Positions 61,737 to 64,000 of a stretch of DNA of 64,000 nt are shown here, one piece after another. The position numbers and the translations under genes were made by a program. This DNA is from Isoetes taiwanensis (Eukaryota; Streptophyta; Lycopodiopsida; Isoetales; Isoetaceae), in contig JAJEKV010000017.1 in the NCBI GenBank assembly GCA_021234155.1, positions 2,912,885-2,976,884 of the forward strand. The letters run 5' to 3'. The notes beneath the pieces are model-generated. The model was not told where the DNA came from, did no database searches, and was given only the letters and a program-made list of their open reading frames with translations. Each line of letters begins with the position of its first letter. Position 1 is the stretch's first letter.

Positions 61737-62225
61737 ATGGAGATGAAGAGAGGATACCTTCAGATTATGCTACTAACAGTAAGCATGATAAGCATTTCAG
61801 GGGCTAAAGGGGTTCACAAAAGTGTGGTAATGTATTATCACACAGACTCAAATTCTGTAGTATCAGCAGGGCCAAATGGAAATGCCAGCAACATTGGGTT
61901 TGGAAGTGTGTTTATGATTGACAACTACTTGACCGCGGCGCCGGATCTGAATTCCAGCTCACTAGGCAATGCAAAAGGGCTGGTGATGCTGGCAACTGGA
62001 AATGCCACTGCTACATCTCCCAGCCTCATGGTCTTTGATGCAGTGCTGCATTCTGGAAGCAGCATCCACTTTGAAGGCCTCTTTGTGCCCTACAAAACCT
62101 CTGAACTTAATATCTATGGTGGCACTGGAGAATTTCGCCTCGCCCGCGGTTTTGCTTCTTTCTACCCTGTCAATCCTGAGGTTTATGCCTCCCCTAGAGC
62201 CATCAACTGTACTTTCCATGCCTGA
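61737..62225 (+). CDS. Dirigent-like protein, secreted
   Basis: Intronless, 162 residues. Residues 1-24 form a signal peptide with a hydrophobic core (YLQIMLLTVSMISISGA). The mature part has the dirigent motifs: GFGSVFMIDNYLTAAPDLNS with LGNAKGLVM (around 54-84; family pattern DdpLT.gP...s..vGraqG), the FDAVLHSGSSIHFEG stretch, and IYGGTGEFRLARGFA (about 127-141; family GGTG.FR.ArGya), ending with the last strand and NCTFHA. Four N-glycosylation sequons (NAS, NSS, NAT, NCT) suit an apoplastic beta-barrel. Dirigent proteins guide coupling of phenoxy radicals in lignan or lignin formation; which substrate cannot be told. Length is slightly under the usual ~180. No neighbouring gene is linked to it; a TATA box lies 54 bases upstream. 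Looks intact. Confidence 0.85.
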   Translation: MEMKRGYLQIMLLTVSMISISGAKGVHKSVVMYYHTDSNSVVSAGPNGNASNIGFGSVFMIDNYLTAAPDLNSSSLGNAKGLVMLATGNATATSPSLMVFDAVLHSGSSIHFEGLFVPYKTSELNIYGGTGEFRLARGFASFYPVNPEVYASPRAINCTFHA

Positions 62226-62638
62226 ACCTCCTCCTCATCCTTTCCATTTTTCTATGTTTAATTTGTCTTCCAGAATTCACTCTACTCATAAAAGGGTTAT
62301 TGCCCCAACCTATCTACATAAAAGGGTCGTCTTTGGAACTCAAGAATGAAATTCAGAATAAAACTTTAAGGATACTCCTAACGTCTTACTTGTTGCTTTA
62401 GTAATTGCTCTTGTCATTAATGGGTTGGTATTGTTGATGGGGTTGCTTTCTACTTGTATTGGTGATGAGGAGGTTAACCCTCCCCTTGAGATGATTATGA
62501 CATATAAGTTAACCCTCGATGCCCACAGGCTATGATCATCGAGACGAGAGGGTTGACCTCCCTTAACAATTGGTGGAGCGGTTATCATCATTGATCTAAT
62601 AACTTCCCCAATCTCAGCCGTCAACTGATAATCACTTA

Positions 62639-62995
62639 TAAGCAATGATTATCAGTAATAACGATTGTTGCGAACGATTAATCGAACGATTAATCGATTG
62701 TTGTTCAAGAATGTTTCAATGGATCCAATGGGTAATGTGTCAACTAAGCAAATTGTATATTTTTGTGCTTTTATTAACATGGTAGACTTATCTATGATGT
62801 TGTTCATTATACCACCACATCACTCATGAGCTATGATTATCAGAAATAACGATTGTTGCGATTGGATAATCGCATGACACTAGACGTTTAAGAATGTTTC
62901 AATGGATAGAATAGGTAATGGATAGAATAGGCCTTTGTGCTTTTATTAACGTGTAGACTTATCTATGAAGATGTTCATTGTGCCACCACGTAAGC
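62639..62995. repeat. About 190 bp tandem duplication
   Basis: Two units, each with GATTATCAG(T/A)AATAACGATT, AAGAATGTTTCAATGGAT, TGTGCTTTTATTAAC and ACTTATCTATGA, beginning near 62640 and 62829. The first contains CGAACGATTAATCG twice. Confidence 0.85.
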
Positions 62996-63400
62996 ACCCA
63001 TCTTGCCCATTCAACTCTTTATTCTTTCAATATCTATGCTATCTATGCATTGTGCCACCATGTAAGCACCTATTCTTTTAGTATCTGTGCAATTCTTTCA
63101 GTATCTGTGCACCCATCTTGCCCATTCAACTCTTTATTCTTTCAGTATCTGTGCATTGTGCCACCACGTAAGCACCTATTCTTTTAGTATCTGTGCTATT
63201 CTTTTGCCCATTCAACTCTTTATTCTTTCAATATCTGTGCATTGTGCCACCATGTAAGCACCCATCTTGCCCATTCTCTTTATTCTTTTCAAGATCACGT
63301 GCATTGTGCCACCACGTAAGCACCTATTCTTTCAGTATCTGTGCATTGTGCCACCAAGTAAGCACCCATCTTGCCCATTCGACTCTTTATTGCACAACCT
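62978..63400. repeat. Irregular minisatellite with TGTGCCACCACGTAAGCACC motif
   Basis: TGTGCCACCAYGTAAGCACC (or a one-base variant) occurs six times (about 62979, 63051, 63157, 63243, 63307, 63347), interleaved with CATCTTGCCCATTCAACTCT and TTTCAGTATCTGTGC blocks. It grows out of the end of the 190 bp duplication. Confidence 0.9.
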
Positions 63401-63629
63401 TTCCTTCCTTGTTTCTCTCTTCCTTCCTATCTGCATCCACATTCACTTTCTTTTAGACCTTTTAGCCATACTCTCTCTCTAGAGTTTTGGTCAAAGGCGA
63501 CTCTGACCGCGCATTTCATTGTGTGCACTCTCATATCATGAAAATGCACCACAATCTCTCCCTAAGCTCAGAGCCAAGAGCTTGCTGCATCAACCATAGA
63601 TAGCCCGCCTCCCAAATTCTTCCCATTCT

Positions 63630-63690
63630 AAAAGAATTCTGACAATAGTCAGAATTGAACCTCCCCAAAACCCCCCATGCCAACCACTAG
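63630..63690 (-). repeat. Possible tRNA-derived SINE head
   Basis: On the minus strand CCTAGTGGTTGGCATGG resembles an A box and GAGGTTCAATTCTGAC a B box, about 35 bases apart, as in plant tRNA-derived SINEs. Further SINE body may lie at lower coordinates. Confidence 0.4.
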
Positions 63691-64000
63691 GGGTGGGCAT
63701 TCTTTATGCTTTGCTTTTATTCTTTAAACTCCTAAGTACTCTTTGTGCATCTGTAATTAGCCCTTTGAACTTGTGAACTCCAAGCAACCATGGGTACTTG
63801 TGTACCCCCCTACCTAGACCCCCACTTGGATGGAGACATCCCGCAAGCCACAGCCTAGACCCAGTCCCAGGGTAGTGCCCAAGCACGCCTCCAAATTGCC
63901 AGTCTCGGGCATGACGAGTCTGCCGGGGGGAACCAAGATATGAATAATGATTTAAAATGGATATAACGTATGTTTAAGATAGAGAGTGTGAGTGTGGGAC

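Noticed and set aside
62978-63400. CRISPR-like alternation of repeats and spacers
   Set aside because: The spacers are themselves repeats of two other blocks and spacing is irregular; the genome is a plant nuclear one. A minisatellite explains it.

Overview
The window is nuclear DNA of a land plant. It has long AT-rich intergenic stretches, a 14-exon CBL-interacting protein kinase gene with GT-AG introns, a dirigent-type gene, plant-style Ty1/copia and Ty3/gypsy retroelements, and hAT and other miniature elements. I cannot name the species; nothing seen excludes a fern, another non-seed plant or a seed plant. Only two genes look intact: a CIPK of the SOS2/CIPK24 type (27098-30700, +, 443 codons, all splice sites consensus) and a dirigent-like gene (61737-62225, +, intronless, with signal peptide and TATA box). 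The rest is mobile DNA and its wreckage.

Layout. 1-8.6 kb: a decayed element with an unrecognised, coiled-coil, gag-like open region ending in a polypurine tract and an LTR start; its coding part is split by about 4.6 kb of foreign DNA that carries a broken GRXS16-like glutaredoxin copy. 8.9-9.6 kb: a SET-like exon (-) cut by a short LINE with target duplication. 9.6-14.05 kb: exons of a plant (Ptta/En-Spm type) transposase-like gene, with two head-to-tail rolling-circle-like elements inserted precisely in one exon. 16.0-20.25 kb: tandem repeats, a 2.8 kb inverted pair of LTR-like arms, and a decayed gypsy RH/INT fragment. 20.9-24.7 kb: a LINE tail and an internally deleted copia element with PBS and both LTRs. 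24.7-27.1 kb: gene-free, with microsatellite and hairpin. 27.1-30.7 kb: CIPK. 31.06-32.2 kb: LINE remnant; 32.2 kb hairpin. 32.4-38.26 kb: a chromodomain gypsy element (-) carrying a hAT-like insertion. 38.3-41.5 kb: unreadable decayed DNA ending in LTR-like pieces.

42-46.3 kb: tandem duplications, a 465 bp element with perfect 123 bp inverted repeats, a hAT MITE with a perfect 8 bp target duplication, and a LINE stub with a perfect 17 bp duplication. 48.5-50.2 kb: five 68-70 bp hairpin repeats. 51.6-52.3 kb: second copy of the hAT-like element. 52.7-53.9 kb: a second tandem pair of rolling-circle-like elements, opposite orientation. 56.2-58.46 kb: another gypsy fragment and a polyadenylated retrocopy. 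60.7 kb: foldback. 61.7 kb: dirigent gene. 62.6-63.4 kb: duplications and a minisatellite; 63.6 kb: tRNA-derived SINE-like head.

The strongest candidate for something little described is the pair of rolling-circle-like families at 9785-12390 and 52712-53902. Each has a terminal motif repeated in inverted orientation just before a 3' hairpin, ends in TGCA, is inserted between A and T without target duplication, and occurs as an exact head-to-tail dimer. The two families differ in sequence but share an internal stem-loop cassette. This is the layout I associate with Helitron2/HLE2-type non-autonomous elements.
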